From positions 1 through 64,000 of the forward strand of contig JBGTQJ010000005.1 in the NCBI GenBank assembly GCA_041941305.1: a stretch of 64,000 bases of DNA, written 5' to 3'. This document shows positions 35,512-45,138 of the stretch, piece after piece. How positions within the stretch are numbered: position 1 is the stretch's first letter; the number at the start of each line of letters is the position of its first letter. Both the position numbers and the translations under genes were made by a program. Source of the stretch: JANSWP01 sp041941305 (GTDB lineage: Bacteria > Bacteroidota > Bacteroidia > Chitinophagales > Saprospiraceae). The notes under the pieces are model-generated. The model did no database searches, was not told where the DNA came from, and worked only from the letters and a program-made list of their open reading frames with translations.

Positions 35512-38091
35512 ATGAATGTATCCCTACAAATCAAAAAAATCTTGCTTCGGTTGCTGCCGGCCGTCCTCTGGCTGGGCTTTGCGACTGGAAGTCAAGCTCA
35601 GGGACTGTCTCATGACTTCCATGAGATAGTAAGTGGCGATTCGGTCGTAATTACATTTTATCATCACCACGTTTCCATTCCACCACAGGTTAAAACGGTC
35701 AACTTACCTTCTAATGGTAGCATCTATTTCGATCCCCATTATCATTGGGGGACGCGATTTGGTGTTCCGGCTGCTTCCGGTAATCCTCCGGTGCCTTCAC
35801 TAAATACCTTGATATACAAGCCCGATCCAGGGTTTTATGGAATAGATCACTACGTATACGATTATAAGGTTTGGAATGGCAGTAATATGGAAGATTACAG
35901 TGTATATGTGGAAGTAAAGGTTTTGCCTTCCTGGTTGGTGGTTGAAGATGATTTTGCGACGACGAATGCCGGACAATCTGTTACCATAGACGTATTGGCC
36001 AATGATTTGAGTAATGCTCCTATCATTTTTGTTGAAGTACTACCTGTAAGCAATTTTGGCACCGTTGTTTTAAATGCAGATTCTACTGTCACCTTTACAC
36101 CTGATGCCGGCTTTTCCGGAAATGCGAATTTTAATTATACAGCATGCGATGATTTAGGCTCTTGTGAAGTAGGTACTGTAAATGTTTATGTTGAGCCAGC
36201 TACTACTCCTGCCCACGAAACCCTTCATATATTTACCAAAAAGAATGCTTCTCAGGTTGTACTGCTTCCATTGGATGGCTTTACATTGATGACGCCTCCT
36301 TCCAATGGTGATCTGGACTCTTTGGACATCATGGAATATATTCCTGACAGCAATTATGTGGGTACAGATAGTTTTATTTTCGAGGATGTCAATCAAAATA
36401 AAAAAGAAATTACGGTAGAGGTATTAGATGCTGCGGCTCCTAATGTATTTGTGTTTGACGATTTTGCCTTTATGCCAATTGACGGCGGAGAAGTAACGAC
36501 AAATGTATTGGCAAATGATAAAGGAGGAGATGCACTGGTTGGACCTTACAAGCACCAGGACCCTCAAAATGGTAGCTGGTGGTATATGGGGAATGGCAAT
36601 TACCGCTATGAACCCGACCCTGGCTTTGCAGGTATTGATTACGCAATTTACAAAGCGAAAAACGGAGCAGGAGATTGGGAATACGGCATATTGAACTTTG
36701 TCGTATTTGACCATGAGCCGGAATTGCCCGTTTATCAATTAATCACACCTAAGAATACTCCTCTAGTACTCAATTACAATATTCCGATTGAAGATTTTGA
36801 TTTTGTCAACTTCAGTGCAGACCCACCTAATGGTGATTTGGAATATTATCCAGGACATCAAACCGTCAATCACAGTTATGGGCAGGAAGTATCTGGATAC
36901 AATATGGTCGTTTATACACCTGATACCAATACTGTCAATGTTACCGATGAGTTTGAGTTTGAATATTGCGTAACTGGCAATAACAATTGCCAGGTAGTGA
37001 AAGTCATTGTTGATGTTATTGATCTTGTAAGTCCACCTCCAACCGATACCCTCTGTGCAGGAAATGATTGTGTATGGACAGGTGATACGAACCACGACGG
37101 TGTCGTAGATATTCGCGATTTATTGCCGATTGGGCTTTGTATGGGGGAAGTTGGTCTTGCCCGACCGAATCCGGCAATGGAATGGTATGGTCAATATGGT
37201 GATGACTGGTACAACCCTTTTGCGCCATTGCCCATGAATGTGAAGCATATTGATACAGACGGTGACGGCAAAGTACAGGCCATAGATACTACTGCAATTG
37301 GTGACTTTTACAATAAAAGACATACGCTGACGCCCGAACCATTTTTGGGGGCAACAGATACGCTTTTGTTTATTGAAGATATTGAGTTTGACCCGGATAC
37401 GGTTGAAATTGGAGATGTATTTCTTGCAGATATTAGTTTAGGTTTCCCCACAAATCCCGCTATTGATGCCTATGGTGTTGCCTTCACATTGAATTATGAT
37501 CCTGGTATTTTTGAGGCCAATATTACTTTTGATAATGATGAGTGGCTGGATTATAATTCTCCTGTTATTGGTATGACTAAGGAGCCTTTTGCTGGCAAAC
37601 TGGATGCAGGTTATACAAGAACAAGTGGGGTTTCCACAAGTGGGCATGGAATAATAGGGAAAGTCGAATTCATTGTTGTTGATGATTTAATTGGTGTTCG
37701 CCCTAGTGACAACAAAACCACTATCACCCTCACTCCACTAGGCATGATGAACAGTGCCGGAGAAATGAGTTACATTGGTGGTAATACCATCACCCTTTAT
37801 CTGGAAGATGGTGCGGAAAAAGAAGAGGAAGAAAGAAAAGTTACAGATGAGGATCTGCTTGCTTATCCAAATCCTGCCAGTGACTACATGACCGTACATT
37901 TAAATGGCTATGGCAATGAAATCGAACAAATAGTCGTTTATACCCTGGCTGGTCAACAAGTATTCGATTCCGGACCTACTCAAACCAAGCGTTATAACAT
38001 GGAAACCGGTCATATCACTCCTGGAATTTATGTGATGAAAGTATTGACGAATGGAGGAATGGTCAACAAGAAAATTGAAATTATCAGATAG
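35512..38091 (+). CDS. secreted protein with cadherin-like, dockerin-like and cohesin-like modules and T9SS sorting domain
   Basis: An 859-residue protein; start chosen at the ATG at 35512 (MNVSLQIKKILLRLLPAV), which gives a signal peptide, rather than the in-frame TTG at 35443. Residues from about 40 to 510 are several bacterial Ig/cadherin-like modules with the VLANDLSN / PDAGFSGNANFNYT pattern. Then come two EF-hand-type loops (DTNHDGVVD and DTDGDGKVQ) forming a dockerin-like domain. A cohesin-like beta-sandwich (VEIGDVFLADISLG, then FTLNYDPGIFEANI) follows. The C-terminus is a type A T9SS domain (LLAYPNPASDYMTVHL to the end). It is likely a surface adhesin or scaffold. Confidence 0.82.
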   Translation: MNVSLQIKKILLRLLPAVLWLGFATGSQAQGLSHDFHEIVSGDSVVITFYHHHVSIPPQVKTVNLPSNGSIYFDPHYHWGTRFGVPAASGNPPVPSLNTLIYKPDPGFYGIDHYVYDYKVWNGSNMEDYSVYVEVKVLPSWLVVEDDFATTNAGQSVTIDVLANDLSNAPIIFVEVLPVSNFGTVVLNADSTVTFTPDAGFSGNANFNYTACDDLGSCEVGTVNVYVEPATTPAHETLHIFTKKNASQVVLLPLDGFTLMTPPSNGDLDSLDIMEYIPDSNYVGTDSFIFEDVNQNKKEITVEVLDAAAPNVFVFDDFAFMPIDGGEVTTNVLANDKGGDALVGPYKHQDPQNGSWWYMGNGNYRYEPDPGFAGIDYAIYKAKNGAGDWEYGILNFVVFDHEPELPVYQLITPKNTPLVLNYNIPIEDFDFVNFSADPPNGDLEYYPGHQTVNHSYGQEVSGYNMVVYTPDTNTVNVTDEFEFEYCVTGNNNCQVVKVIVDVIDLVSPPPTDTLCAGNDCVWTGDTNHDGVVDIRDLLPIGLCMGEVGLARPNPAMEWYGQYGDDWYNPFAPLPMNVKHIDTDGDGKVQAIDTTAIGDFYNKRHTLTPEPFLGATDTLLFIEDIEFDPDTVEIGDVFLADISLGFPTNPAIDAYGVAFTLNYDPGIFEANITFDNDEWLDYNSPVIGMTKEPFAGKLDAGYTRTSGVSTSGHGIIGKVEFIVVDDLIGVRPSDNKTTITLTPLGMMNSAGEMSYIGGNTITLYLEDGAEKEEEERKVTDEDLLAYPNPASDYMTVHLNGYGNEIEQIVVYTLAGQQVFDSGPTQTKRYNMETGHITPGIYVMKVLTNGGMVNKKIEIIR

Positions 38092-38097
38092 TTTGGA

Positions 38098-38134
38098 GTT
38101 TGGTATTCGGAGTTAAAGACTCCGAATACCAAAC
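38098..38134. repeat. perfect 16-bp hairpin after the cohesin/dockerin gene
   Basis: Arms GTTTGGTATTCGGAGT and ACTCCGAATACCAAAC with a 5-nt loop, 7 bp after the stop codon. No T tract. It may protect the mRNA 3' end. Confidence 0.8.
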
Positions 38135-38187
38135 GCTCTTACCCCAAGCCGAAAGATTTATATTCGTGGAATTTTATCATTGCTAGT

Positions 38188-38221
38188 GAGTCGCACAAAG
38201 GGTTGTGCGGCTTTTTTTTTG
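38188..38221 (+). terminator. intrinsic terminator
   Basis: GTCGCACA / TTGTGCGGC stem with an AAGGG loop, followed by nine T. Confidence 0.9.
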
Positions 38222-38962
38222 TTTAAAATTTTCCTTTCTGCACATCTTCCTTATATTTGGGCAGAATAGACCCATAACTTGCCGAGATCGGTCGATTTTC
38301 ATTTTACTTTTCTGCTCTTTAACAAACTTCAATTAAGGATGATTGAATGATTCCTTAAGAACTCTTAATTCATTACGTACTTGCCGAATCATAATTCCAT
38401 GAACTAAACCTGTTTGGTTTTTCTGTTATCGCTATGAGAAAAATACACCTAATGAGCCTGAAATTTTCAGGTACCCTGTCTATTTGATTGAGAATATTTC
38501 ACAATCAGGTATCCATAAACATTTAGCGGTAACGAGTGGTCTTTGGATTTTATTTATGCGAATCCAGAAGATCATGGTATGCTTTAATATGCTACCATAT
38601 TGGAATATAGATAATTGATATTCAATTAATTAGTAGGTTTTATAACCAATCTTACAAGTAGCAGGATTCAAAACCCTGTCACCCAAAGGACTGGTAATCT
38701 ATGAGTGTTTCCTAAATACTACTTAGCAACGGAATCAATTAAACAATATGACAATATATCCATATACCAATACAACAATTAATAGAGGAATGCTCAAATA
38801 ATAACTTACCAATTTATGATGGAAAATTTTGAACCAATACTTCATTAAAAAGCCTCGCTGAAGCGCTGCTTCACCTACATTTTTTGCCTCGTATTGCCAC
38901 AAAATTTCCTCATCAAAATGGCTAATGTATTATTTCACCATTCCTAACCAAATTTTTAAACC
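38222..38962. other. long intergenic region without a recognised gene
   Basis: No open frame with coding character. A TATATTTG element at 38252-38259 is a possible -7 site. If used, the next gene would have a leader of about 690 nt. I see no tRNA, riboswitch or repeat that I can name. Confidence 0.4.
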
Positions 38963-41900
38963 ATGATGAAACGTTTTAACCTATTCTTTTTACTCTTGAT
39001 GTTTAGTGCCAGCTTGTTTGGCTTGACCAACTGGACGGGCAATGTCAACAACGACTGGTTTAATCCAGGAAACTGGGACAACGGTCTTCCCGGACCCGGG
39101 AATGATGCCCTAATTCCCACCGTTCCCATAGGTGGGCTATTTCCAGAAATTAATGCTCCCGTGATTCAAAATTATACAATTGACAATCGTGGAACACTAA
39201 CTATTGTCGCAGGTGGCTCTATTTCCAATTCCTCCAATTATCTCAATCGAAATGGTGCTTTTACAAACATTAATGCTGGAGCTAGTTTTACGAATGGGGC
39301 TGGAGGAGTCATTGATAATTACGGCGTTTTTTCCAGTCAGGGTACTGTTACAAATACGGATGGACAAATTTTTAACTATGCTAATTCTTCTATGTCCAAT
39401 GGAAACAGTTGGTTTAACAATGGTACAGGAACTTTATCCAATGCAGGATTTTTCTTCAGCATGGGAACTTTTTCAAATATGGCTCAGGTGACCAATAGTG
39501 CTACTTTTGACATTTTCGCATTGTTTAATAATAATGGAACCTTTATTAATAATCAAACGGGAAATACTTTTTTAGAAGTGGGGGCTGAATTCAGAAATAA
39601 CCTATCCCTTTTCTGCCAGGGTTCTGGGTTTTTCACAGTTTTGAATGGTGGTAACTTCAACAATTTTGGAGATGCCTGGAATCAGGAAAATTCTACTGTG
39701 GTGGTTAATGCCGGGGGGACTATTAATAACTCGGTTAATCTGGTCAATCGAGGAAATGGACAAATCATCAATAATAGCTTGATTAATAATTTCTTTTGTG
39801 CTACTATTATCAATGAATCTACCATCACCAATTTTACTACTATCAACAACGATGGCTTTATTTGGAATTATGGAATCATCTCTCCAAATATGCCAAATAA
39901 TCTCAATAATGGCGTAACCATTACCCCAGGAAATCCAAGTGGTCTTTGCACTAATGTTACGCGAGCTTTAGATGGCGTAGGAACACCGATTGTAGTGCTG
40001 GTAAATGATTTGGTAAATCCCATGATGCCATTCTGCATTGCTAATTATAGCTTCAATGTAAATGGAGCCAATTCAGTCATTTTTGATTGTTCCAATTTTG
40101 GCGTCAATATGGTTTCTGTTACCATAAATGGTCCTCTTGGTTACTCTATCAATTGCACTGCCGAAGTAACGATTACTGACCCCCATCCTGCACAACCATT
40201 TTGTATTCCCGCTACCATTGAGATTCCCGCTGGTGGCGTAGCTACTGTCACACCAATTGATGTTTTCGGAGGTGGTTTTGATAATTGCGGAATTATCAAC
40301 CTTGTATCGGTTACTCCAAATATGTTCTACTGTGCTCAATTGGGTACTCATACAGTTGCGTTGAATGTAAATGACGGACATGGAAATATGAGTTCTTGTA
40401 ATGCTCAGGTGACGATTACTGATACCACACCTCCCACATTGCTTTGTCAAAACGCAAATGTTACTTTAGATGCCAATGGAAACGCCAGTATTTCAGAAGC
40501 TGATGTAATTGTTTCAAAAGATGACAATTGTGGCATTATGTCCACTCATATAAGTCAGACTGATTTTACATGTGATGATGTAGGAAGCAATCAAGTGACG
40601 GTTAAAGTGACTGATCACAGTGGTTTAATGGCAACTTGTTTGACGAGCGTTACCGTTGTAGATGATATGGCACCTGTATTGGGTTGTCAGCCTCAATTAC
40701 AGGGTCATGCTGATCAAAATGCCTGTGGGACGAATTTGCATCCAGCACCTCCAATCATTTTAGCAGAGAATTGTGGTATCGCCAACATTACAAGCGACTC
40801 ACCTGGATTCTTCCCCGTAGGTACCACAATCGTTACCTGGACGGTCGTTGACAATTCCGGAAATACTTCTACCTGTACTCAGGAAGTTGTTGTTTGGGAT
40901 TGGGTTCCACCTTCAATTACCTGTAATTCGGTGGTGTACAACTTAGCAGATAATTGTGTAGTGCCTGGTACGGTGGTCAATAACTTCCCTCCGTTTGTAG
41001 ATGACAACTGTGGAATTGAAAGTGTAACCCATAATGGATTACCAGCCTATTTGCCTGGAAACCACGTGGTTGTTTGGACAGCAGTGGATGTCAATGGAAA
41101 TGCCAATACATGTGAGCAGTGGGTAAAAGTCATGGACTTGAATGCACCTGAATTTACAAGTTGCCCTGATGATATTGAGGCACCTGTTACAGATTTATGT
41201 ACTGGGCCTGCATTTTGGTCACAGCCAAATGCTACAGATAATTGTGGAGTTGCCTCAATCGAAGGCACTCACAATTCAGGAGATATATTTGATGAAGGAA
41301 CTACAGAAGTTGTTTATACAGCTACAGACGTTAATGGAAATGAATCGATTTGTTCTTTTAACGTAACGATTGCAGATGATACAAGTCCTTTGATTTACAA
41401 TGCCCCTGAGGATATCTATTTAACAGTTGACAATTGTGGAGAAATGGCAGTAGCGGAGTGGACAGAGCCCCTGGTTTCTGACAATTGCGGTGTAAGCCTA
41501 TCAGTTTCTGGAGGTATTCAATCCGGAGATGAATTCCCGACGGGAGTAACCACAATTACCTATAAGGCAATAGATGCTTCAGGAAATGAGGCTGAACACA
41601 GTTTCGAAGTTCATGTGGAGTCCAACCTTCAGATGAAGTGTCCAGATGATATTTATGTTTCAGGAGGTGCTCCTGTGGCATGGAATGATTTGGTGCCAGG
41701 TTCTGTTTGTGAGGATTGTCCACAAGCCATAGAAGGTTACACTTTCTTTGGTTGGCATAAAGGACATCAATATTACATTTCAAATGATTATACCCCCTGG
41801 GATGTGGCTCAATTGAATGCTGAAATCAATGGTGGGCATTTGGCAATTATGGATGATCAGGCAGAAAACTTTTTTGTTTCCAGTTTCATGGGAACAGATA

Positions 41901-42964
41901 TCAAATCAGCCTGGATCGGTTTACGTGATTACGGCAACGGTTTTGATTGGGGAGACGAATCTGGTTTGAGCTACAACAACTGGGTAGGTGGAACACCTGC
42001 GAGTGATCCTCAAAAAGATGCAGGATTGATGAAAAACAACGGAACCTGGATCAATGATTACAGCGATATGAACCGTCGTTCAATCATTGAGGTACCTTGT
42101 TTTGAAGTTGAATTAACTGGCTCTAATGGAACAGGAAATGGAGACTACTTTAATGAAGCAATTTATACCATTACCTATGACGTGATGGATATGTGTGGCA
42201 ATATTTGTGAATGTAGTTTTGACATCCATGTTGTAGATGCTGGTCAAAAAGTGGATTACTGTACGATTGCCGGTGATGGAACATCTTATGTTTCAAGGGT
42301 AGCTTTGGCAGGTGGTGAATTTAGTTCAGCTAATGACAATGGTTATGGCAATCACACTGCTCATACCTTTACCGTAACTCAATCCGTATTTGATTTGGAA
42401 TTGACGCCTGGTGGGGTAGATGGCGAAACTTTGGTATTCTGGAGAGTTTGGGTTGATTTTAATCAAGATGGAGATTTCTATGATAAAGGCGAAATGGTTT
42501 ATCAGGCTTCCGGAAAAGAATCCGTATCTCAAATTCAGGCTTTCGGAAATCTGCTTTCTGAAGATGGTACATTGATGAGAGTGGCAGCTTCTCAAAACTC
42601 ATTTGTAGAAGCTTGTGGAGACTACATCTCTGGTGAAGTTGAAGATTTTACCATTATTGGTCAGGTTGAGAATAAAATACTACCTGGGCTAAATAATGGG
42701 AATACCGTATCTGGCGCTTCCCTTGCTATCTATCCAAATCCAGCAAGCAATGTCCTGAACATCAATACACTGGATTACGAAGGAAGTGAAGCGACTATGC
42801 GCGTTTTCAATTCGTTGGGACAAAAGGTTTATGAGTTTTCGACTCAGGTACTGGACGTCAATGTTCAATTGAATTTGGAAGACTTCAATGATGGAGTCTA
42901 CCGACTTGTATTAGATGCAGAAGGGCAGGATAGAACGACCAAAACTTTTGTTGTTGCGAAATAA
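38963..42964 (+). CDS. giant secreted protein with beta-solenoid, HYR, C-type lectin, GEVED and T9SS domains
   Basis: A 1,333-residue protein. Order: signal peptide; an Asn/Gly-rich beta-solenoid region (about 20-330, starting NWTGNVNNDWFNPGNW); several HYR modules (about 330-890, with PPTLLCQNAN and DNCGI motifs); a HYR module interrupted by a C-type lectin-like domain (GHLAIMDDQAENFFV, AWIGLRDYG, YNNWVGGTP; about 925-1045); a GEVED domain (DFNQDGDFYD, SGEVEDFTIIG; about 1090-1235); and a type A T9SS sorting domain (LAIYPNPASNVLNIN to the end). It is probably a surface adhesin binding sugars. It is monocistronic with its own terminator. Confidence 0.87.
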   Translation: MMKRFNLFFLLLMFSASLFGLTNWTGNVNNDWFNPGNWDNGLPGPGNDALIPTVPIGGLFPEINAPVIQNYTIDNRGTLTIVAGGSISNSSNYLNRNGAFTNINAGASFTNGAGGVIDNYGVFSSQGTVTNTDGQIFNYANSSMSNGNSWFNNGTGTLSNAGFFFSMGTFSNMAQVTNSATFDIFALFNNNGTFINNQTGNTFLEVGAEFRNNLSLFCQGSGFFTVLNGGNFNNFGDAWNQENSTVVVNAGGTINNSVNLVNRGNGQIINNSLINNFFCATIINESTITNFTTINNDGFIWNYGIISPNMPNNLNNGVTITPGNPSGLCTNVTRALDGVGTPIVVLVNDLVNPMMPFCIANYSFNVNGANSVIFDCSNFGVNMVSVTINGPLGYSINCTAEVTITDPHPAQPFCIPATIEIPAGGVATVTPIDVFGGGFDNCGIINLVSVTPNMFYCAQLGTHTVALNVNDGHGNMSSCNAQVTITDTTPPTLLCQNANVTLDANGNASISEADVIVSKDDNCGIMSTHISQTDFTCDDVGSNQVTVKVTDHSGLMATCLTSVTVVDDMAPVLGCQPQLQGHADQNACGTNLHPAPPIILAENCGIANITSDSPGFFPVGTTIVTWTVVDNSGNTSTCTQEVVVWDWVPPSITCNSVVYNLADNCVVPGTVVNNFPPFVDDNCGIESVTHNGLPAYLPGNHVVVWTAVDVNGNANTCEQWVKVMDLNAPEFTSCPDDIEAPVTDLCTGPAFWSQPNATDNCGVASIEGTHNSGDIFDEGTTEVVYTATDVNGNESICSFNVTIADDTSPLIYNAPEDIYLTVDNCGEMAVAEWTEPLVSDNCGVSLSVSGGIQSGDEFPTGVTTITYKAIDASGNEAEHSFEVHVESNLQMKCPDDIYVSGGAPVAWNDLVPGSVCEDCPQAIEGYTFFGWHKGHQYYISNDYTPWDVAQLNAEINGGHLAIMDDQAENFFVSSFMGTDIKSAWIGLRDYGNGFDWGDESGLSYNNWVGGTPASDPQKDAGLMKNNGTWINDYSDMNRRSIIEVPCFEVELTGSNGTGNGDYFNEAIYTITYDVMDMCGNICECSFDIHVVDAGQKVDYCTIAGDGTSYVSRVALAGGEFSSANDNGYGNHTAHTFTVTQSVFDLELTPGGVDGETLVFWRVWVDFNQDGDFYDKGEMVYQASGKESVSQIQAFGNLLSEDGTLMRVAASQNSFVEACGDYISGEVEDFTIIGQVENKILPGLNNGNTVSGASLAIYPNPASNVLNINTLDYEGSEATMRVFNSLGQKVYEFSTQVLDVNVQLNLEDFNDGVYRLVLDAEGQDRTTKTFVVAK

Positions 42965-42986
42965 TCTGTATTGAAAATAAATGTCT

Positions 42987-43020
42987 AAGGGGTTTGCATT
43001 TTTGCAAGCCCCTTTTTTTT
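42987..43020 (+). terminator. intrinsic terminator
   Basis: Stem AGGGGTTTGCA / TGCAAGCCCCT followed by eight T. Confidence 0.9.
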
Positions 43021-43069
43021 GGACTTCCCAAATCAGCAAAATCATTCACTTCCTCGTTTTAAGACCATG

Positions 43070-43292
43070 AACTCATTTAAACTTTTGTGGCGGCAATTCT
43101 CACGTTAGGAAATTTTTCAGGTGATGCCTTGAGTGAAAGCAAGCTCCTGAGGAAAAAGGTGTTGCCTCAAAAATTTCCCCCTGCCCTATTTTTGAGGCAA
43201 CACCTTTTTGCCATCCCAACAAACCCCATCCCCCATGGCATCACCTCAAAAAGCTAAAGTGAGAATTGCTGCATAATAAATTTAAATGAGTT
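43070..43292. repeat. 223-bp nested palindrome
   Basis: Four concentric inverted pairs: 43070-43081 with 43281-43292 (12 bp perfect); 43093-43103 with 43259-43269 (11 bp perfect); 43113-43128 with 43237-43252 (15 of 16); 43153-43174 with 43188-43209 (22 bp perfect, 13-nt loop). It ends 25 bp before the start codon of the LytTR regulator. Confidence 0.92.
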
Positions 43293-43317
43293 CCATACCT
43301 TGTAAAAAAAATCGATC

Positions 43318-44103
43318 ATGCGAAAAATTAGAACATTGGTTGTAGATGATGAACCTTTGGCAAGAGCCAGAATTTTAAAGCTGTTAGAACAATTTGACTA
43401 TATCACAATTCTGGGAGAATGTAAAAATGGAAGAGAAGCACTACAGCAAATCAAAACCTACAAACCAGATTTGGTCTTTTTGGATATTCAAATGCCTGAC
43501 TTGAATGGTTTTGATGTACTGGAAAAAGAAGAGCTGAAGCCACTTCCTTTTATCATTTTTGTGACTGCTTTTGACCAATATGCCATCAAGGCTTTTGATG
43601 TGCATGCAATAGATTACTTATTGAAACCTTATGACGACGATCGCTTCATACAAGCCTTGAATCATGCCAAAGAACAAATTTTATTAAAAGATGCTTCCAT
43701 GCTACATCAAAAAATGTTGAATATTTTGGATACCTACCAAAATCAATATTCTGACAGTTTAACAGCCATAGAAATCAAGGAAAAAGGGCGAATCAAATTG
43801 ATCAGAATTCAAGACATTTATTGGATAGAAGCTGAGGGCAATTATTTGAAAATTCACCTGGAATCTGGAAGACACCTTATTCGCCAAACACTGCAAACGA
43901 TTGAAGAACAACTTGATAAGGCATTCTTTATTCGAATTCACCGTTCTATGATAGTCAATGCGCTCTATATTGAAAATATCAAATACCGTGGAAACAATCA
44001 ATATGCGTTTAATTTGAGAAACGGAGAAAAAATTATTTCCAGTCGTAGTTACAAAGAAGAAGTTTTGCGTTATATTGAGGAAAAAGAAATTAAGGGAATA
44101 TAA
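43318..44103 (+). CDS. LytTR-family response regulator
   Basis: A 261-residue LytR/AgrA-type regulator. The receiver domain (1-120) has acidic pocket residues in VVDDEP, the phospho-acceptor Asp56 in LVFLDIQMP, Thr in FVTAFD, and Lys in YLLKPYDDD. A LytTR DNA-binding domain follows (about 155-255: IYWIEAEGNYLKIHL, FIRIHRSMIVN). No histidine kinase gene adjoins it; the partner is elsewhere. The gene starts 25 bp after the large nested palindrome, which may therefore sit in its promoter or leader. Confidence 0.92.
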   Translation: MRKIRTLVVDDEPLARARILKLLEQFDYITILGECKNGREALQQIKTYKPDLVFLDIQMPDLNGFDVLEKEELKPLPFIIFVTAFDQYAIKAFDVHAIDYLLKPYDDDRFIQALNHAKEQILLKDASMLHQKMLNILDTYQNQYSDSLTAIEIKEKGRIKLIRIQDIYWIEAEGNYLKIHLESGRHLIRQTLQTIEEQLDKAFFIRIHRSMIVNALYIENIKYRGNNQYAFNLRNGEKIISSRSYKEEVLRYIEEKEIKGI

Positions 44104-44111
44104 CTTATTCC

Positions 44112-44119
44112 TATTTTTG
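44112..44119 (+). promoter_or_regulatory. putative -7 element of the barrel gene at 44215
   Basis: TATTTTTG followed by CG fits TAnnTTTG, about 95 bp before the start codon. Confidence 0.4.
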
Positions 44120-44214
44120 CGTTCTTTTTATCGCAATAATTCTACAATATTATAGCAAAGGAGTATTATAAAATTGTAGTATCATGAAAAGTAGCATCAA
44201 AAAAATAATTTAAA

Positions 44215-45075
44215 ATGAAGCATTTCCTTTCTTTAATGATAGCCTTAATGACGCTCCCCGCATTTGCACAGCACTTCGAACCGGGCTTGATGATTGGGGC
44301 ATCTAACTACATTGGAGACTTGGCAAGGAATTCCAGAAAAGTATATATGAAAGAGACCAGACCTGCCCTGGGTCTTTTTATGAGATACAATTTAAATGAT
44401 TTTGTAACATTGAAGGCTTATGGAAATTACGCAAGTATAGCAGGCGAAGATGCAAATGCAGATGATGAAGCTATTCAAACGCGAAATTTGAGTTTTCGTT
44501 CTACTTTGGTTGAATTTGGAGTAACAGGAGAATTCAATCTTTCAGGTTATCAACCATATGCACTTTCAAAAGTCTTTTCGCCCTATCTATTTATAGGTGT
44601 AAGTGCTGTTTGGTTTAATCCTAAAGCAAAATACAATGGTGATTGGATTGCCTTACAGCCCCTTGGAACTGAAGGACAGGGTATGCCTAATTTCCCTGAA
44701 GCTTATAGTCGGACCAATTTTGCCGTTCCATTCGGAATTGGTTTCAAATATGCCTTGACTGATCAACTGAATTTGGGACTTGAATTTGGCGCTCGCCGCA
44801 CATTTACGGATTACCTTGATGACGTCAGTGGCACTTATGTTGCCTACTCTGAATTGTTAGCAGGAAATGGTGAATTGGCAGCAGCCTTGGGTAATCGAAC
44901 AGGTGAATTATTAGGTGGTGAACCCGTAACCGTACCTACAGGAACATCCCGTGGCGATGATGCAAGGAACGATTGGTTCTTTATTTTTGGAGTGACTGTT
45001 TCCTACAATTTTCTCGATAATGGATTAATGGGCAGTAGAAAGAGAAGTCGTAGGAAAGCCGGGTGTAAGACCTAG
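44215..45075 (+). CDS. DUF6089-like outer-membrane beta-barrel protein
   Basis: A 286-residue protein with a signal peptide (MKHFLSLMIALMTLPAFAQ), then barrel strands beginning EPGLMIGASNYIGDLA, a hallmark of DUF6089-type proteins (related to PorG-like barrels in some Bacteroidota). FSPYLFIGVSAVWFNPKA and LNLGLEFGARRTFTDYLDDVSGTYV are further matches. The C-terminus is basic (RKRSRRKAGCKT), beyond the last strand. It could be an outer-membrane accessory protein. It converges on the NDH-2 gene. Confidence 0.78.
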   Translation: MKHFLSLMIALMTLPAFAQHFEPGLMIGASNYIGDLARNSRKVYMKETRPALGLFMRYNLNDFVTLKAYGNYASIAGEDANADDEAIQTRNLSFRSTLVEFGVTGEFNLSGYQPYALSKVFSPYLFIGVSAVWFNPKAKYNGDWIALQPLGTEGQGMPNFPEAYSRTNFAVPFGIGFKYALTDQLNLGLEFGARRTFTDYLDDVSGTYVAYSELLAGNGELAAALGNRTGELLGGEPVTVPTGTSRGDDARNDWFFIFGVTVSYNFLDNGLMGSRKRSRRKAGCKT

Positions 45076-45078
45076 AGC

Positions 45079-45138
45079 AATTAAAATGAAAATGAAAATG
45101 AAAATGAAAATATTTTCATTTTCATTTTCATTTTAATT
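45079..45138. terminator. bidirectional AT-rich hairpin between convergent genes
   Basis: Arms 45079-45105 and 45112-45138, made of GAAAAT / ATTTTC hexamer units, pair perfectly around a 6-nt loop. The right arm contains the stop codon of the minus-strand gene. Confidence 0.75.

Noticed and set aside
38640..38720. Possible tRNA-like fold
   Set aside because: A short GATTCAAAAC stretch recalls a T-arm but no acceptor or anticodon stem could be built. No tRNA or rRNA was found in the window.
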